Below are positions 6,147 to 7,989 of a stretch of DNA of 7,989 bases, piece after piece (position 1 is the stretch's first letter; every line of letters starts with the position of its first letter). This stretch comes from an uncultured Gammaproteobacteria bacterium. Its GTDB lineage: Bacteria > Pseudomonadota > Gammaproteobacteria > GCA-002705445 > GCA-002716945. The stretch lies in the NCBI GenBank assembly GCA_913041865.1, contig CAJWIW010000044.1, positions 1-7,989 on the forward strand. Reading direction: 5' to 3'. A program made the translations under genes and the position numbers. The notes beneath the pieces are model-generated. The model did no database searches. It was not told where the DNA came from and saw only the letters and a program-made list of their open reading frames with translations.

Positions 6147-7989
6147 GTTAAGATTATTTTGTATCTCAATACATTGTTTCTCAAAATCCTCATTATGCAA
6201 TGTCATCTTCATTCTTATTTTTGATCCATAAGTATTTTTATCAAATTTTTTGTTATTTTTTTGATTAGCTTGATAATCAATCGTAACATTTGAGTCAATA
6301 ATTTTCATATATATTACATTTTCATCACTGATGCTATTCTTGAGATTCCTTAATATAAGTAAATTATCTAGATGATCTGGTAATGGGCCGAATATATCAA
6401 CAATCTCATCTTTAAGAGATTGTAAATCGTCCTTGGACTTACATAATGATATTCGCTGGTAATATTTTAATCTCTGAAATATATCTTCCATATAATAGTC
6501 AGGTATTAAGCAAGGCTTATTAACATCAATGATAAGTTGAGAAATTTCTGTATCCTTTCCATTTCTTAACAGATTTATAGTTTTTTTTAGCAGATCTGTA
6601 AACATTGCAAATCCAATCTCATACATTTGCCCACTCTGTTCTTCTCCGAGAATCTCTCCTGCTCCTCGTAATTCTAAGTCTTTAGTTGCTATCTCCACAC
6701 CGCCACCAAGACTATCAATTGAATCAAGTGCCTCTAGTCTATTCTTGGATAGTGAAGTTATTTTATATTTATTACTTATCAGCAAATACGCGTATGCTTG
6801 AGTTGAACTTCTTCCAACTCTTCCTCTAATTTGATGAAGTTGAGACAACCCAAATTTATCTGCATTATTTATTATAATCGTATTAACGTTTGCTATATCC
6901 AAACCACTTTCAATAATACTCGTACAAATAATAATATCGTATTCTTTATTTATAAAACTATTCATCTCTTTTTCAATTTTATTATTATCTAATTTGGCAT
7001 GTACAATACCTATAGATATTTTATGATTAATTGATGCAATTTTCTCTTTCATATGAGGAATAGTCTTTATATCATTATGCACAAAATAAACCTGCCCACC
7101 TCTCTGTATTTCTCTTTCAATTGCATCAGACAATACTTTGTCATCCCATTCAAGAATATTAGTTACAATGGATTTCCTGTTATCTGGCGGTGATTCTATC
7201 AGGCTCAAATCTCTTACATTTGATAGTGCTGAATTGAGTGTTCTGGGAATAGGTGTTGCGGTTAAAGTGATAATATCAATTGTACCTCTATACTTTTTAA
7301 TTTTTTCTTTTGCCCTTACACCAAATTTATGTTCTTCATCTATTATTAGAAGACCAATATTTCGGAATGACAATTCATTTGATAACACTGCATGAGTACC
7401 TATTAAAATATCTATCTTCCCATTTAATACTTGATCAATGATAGCGTCTCTGTTTTTCTTTTTTTCAAGTCTTGATAGCTTTCCTATGTTTACGGGAGTA
7501 TTACAAAATCTCTTTTTAAAAGTTTTATAATGTTGTTCTACCAGTAGAGTTGTTGGAGCAAGTAGTAGAACTTGCTTATTATTCATTGTAGCGATAAACG
7601 AAGCTCTCATAATAATTTCTGTTTTACCAAACCCTACGTCACCACAAACTAGTCTATCCATAGGATACTCGTTCGCCATATCTGAGTGAATATCTGATAT
7701 TGTTCGTAATTGATCATCTGTTTCTGTGAATGGGAAATCCTCAACAAAACTCTTATATTCATCCGTATTTATCTCGTATTTATTTCCTTTAGATAATTTT
7801 CTTTTAGCTTCAATCTCCAGGATATCTGTTGCCAGATCATTGATTTTTTGTTTTGCTCTTTTCTTAATTCTTTGCCATTTACTGGTACCTAGATGGTTTA
7901 ATGTTATTGTCAGTCCACTAGATTTATTATATTTCTTAATCTGATCAATAGATGTTACAGGTATGTACAACAAATCGTTATTAGCATAT
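6132..7989 (-). CDS. mfd: Transcription-repair coupling factor Mfd, C-terminal half (5' end outside window)
   Basis: Mfd is a DNA translocase that removes RNA polymerase stalled at lesions and recruits UvrA for nucleotide excision repair. The frame is open to the right edge: the codons before LYIPVTS read YANND, matching E. coli YANDAKLYVP, so the TTG at 7973 is not a start. About 618 codons are visible; roughly 530 residues lie outside if the length is like E. coli (1148). Counting from Leu at 7973, the end of the RNA polymerase interaction domain comes first. Then the RecG-like motor follows: GDVGFGKT (Walker A, 111-118), DEEH (212-215), TATPIPRT (238-245), SGLDIANVNTIII (356-368) and QIRGRVGRS (381-389). 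DLELRGAGEILGEEQSG (432-448) is the translocation (TRG) motif. The remainder corresponds to the C-terminal regulatory D7 domain, which is present but divergent and Lys/Asn-rich. It is convergent to the plus-strand genes and overlaps mscS by 12 bases. Confidence 0.98.
   Translation of the reverse strand, partial: YANNDLLYIPVTSIDQIKKYNKSSGLTITLNHLGTSKWQRIKKRAKQKINDLATDILEIEAKRKLSKGNKYEINTDEYKSFVEDFPFTETDDQLRTISDIHSDMANEYPMDRLVCGDVGFGKTEIIMRASFIATMNNKQVLLLAPTTLLVEQHYKTFKKRFCNTPVNIGKLSRLEKKKNRDAIIDQVLNGKIDILIGTHAVLSNELSFRNIGLLIIDEEHKFGVRAKEKIKKYRGTIDIITLTATPIPRTLNSALSNVRDLSLIESPPDNRKSIVTNILEWDDKVLSDAIEREIQRGGQVYFVHNDIKTIPHMKEKIASINHKISIGIVHAKLDNNKIEKEMNSFINKEYDIIICTSIIESGLDIANVNTIIINNADKFGLSQLHQIRGRVGRSSTQAYAYLLISNKYKITSLSKNRLEALDSIDSLGGGVEIATKDLELRGAGEILGEEQSGQMYEIGFAMFTDLLKKTINLLRNGKDTEISQLIIDVNKPCLIPDYYMEDIFQRLKYYQRISLCKSKDDLQSLKDEIVDIFGPLPDHLDNLLILRNLKNSISDENVIYMKIIDSNVTIDYQANQKNNKKFDKNTYGSKIRMKMTLHNEDFEKQCIEIQNNLNKLVG

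Noticed and set aside
7971..7973. TTG at 7973 as a start giving a short helicase gene
   Set aside because: The frame continues to the window edge with codons that match Mfd upstream of LYIPV, so this is an internal leucine of a truncated gene.
1..7989. CRISPR array, tRNA, riboswitch, insertion sequence or attachment site
   Set aside because: Nearly every base is within a conserved protein-coding gene, and I saw no repeated units, cloverleaf sequence, transposase fragment or terminal repeats.

Overview
This window looks like chromosomal housekeeping DNA from an AT-rich, Gram-negative bacterium with a compact genome. Two sampled lines gave about 15% and 37% G+C, so I guess roughly one third overall. 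The order pyrG-kdsA-eno-ftsB-ispD-ispF is characteristic of Gammaproteobacteria, and every encoded protein aligns by eye with its gammaproteobacterial counterpart. KDO synthesis (kdsA) implies an LPS outer membrane. The low G+C and almost complete lack of intergenic DNA suggest a streamlined marine lineage (SAR86-like or similar) or a host-associated one. That placement is inference; the sequence carries no rRNA to settle it.

Layout: positions 1-6143 hold eight plus-strand genes packed end to end: the 3' part of pyrG, then kdsA, eno, ftsB, ispD, ispF, nagZ and a YnaI-like mscS gene. The only intergenic bases between them are three nucleotides between kdsA and eno, and those form a second stop codon. 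Other junctions are direct abutments or overlaps of 4 to 20 bases. From 6132 to the window end the minus strand encodes the C-terminal half of Mfd. Its stop codon lies inside the end of mscS, so the two convergent genes overlap by 12 bases. Both edge genes (pyrG and mfd) are cut by the window. There is no stretch without a gene, and I saw no RNA gene, mobile element, CRISPR array or convincing promoter.

Roles: the plus-strand block combines CTP synthesis (PyrG), the KDO branch of LPS synthesis (KdsA), glycolysis (enolase, whose product PEP is a KdsA substrate), division (FtsB), two steps of the MEP isoprenoid pathway (IspD, which uses CTP, and IspF), peptidoglycan recycling (NagZ) and a mechanosensitive channel. 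CTP from PyrG also serves KDO activation. The theme is cell envelope and precursor supply.

Most interesting points: KdsA carries the complete metal-ligand set of the metal-dependent class, with exact spacing, rather than the E. coli type. IspD keeps some active-site residues but has lost others, while IspF next to it is intact. The operon has essentially no non-coding DNA, and the mscS/mfd stop codons sit in opposite arms of a small inverted repeat. I did not find a previously undescribed system here; the gene content is conventional.
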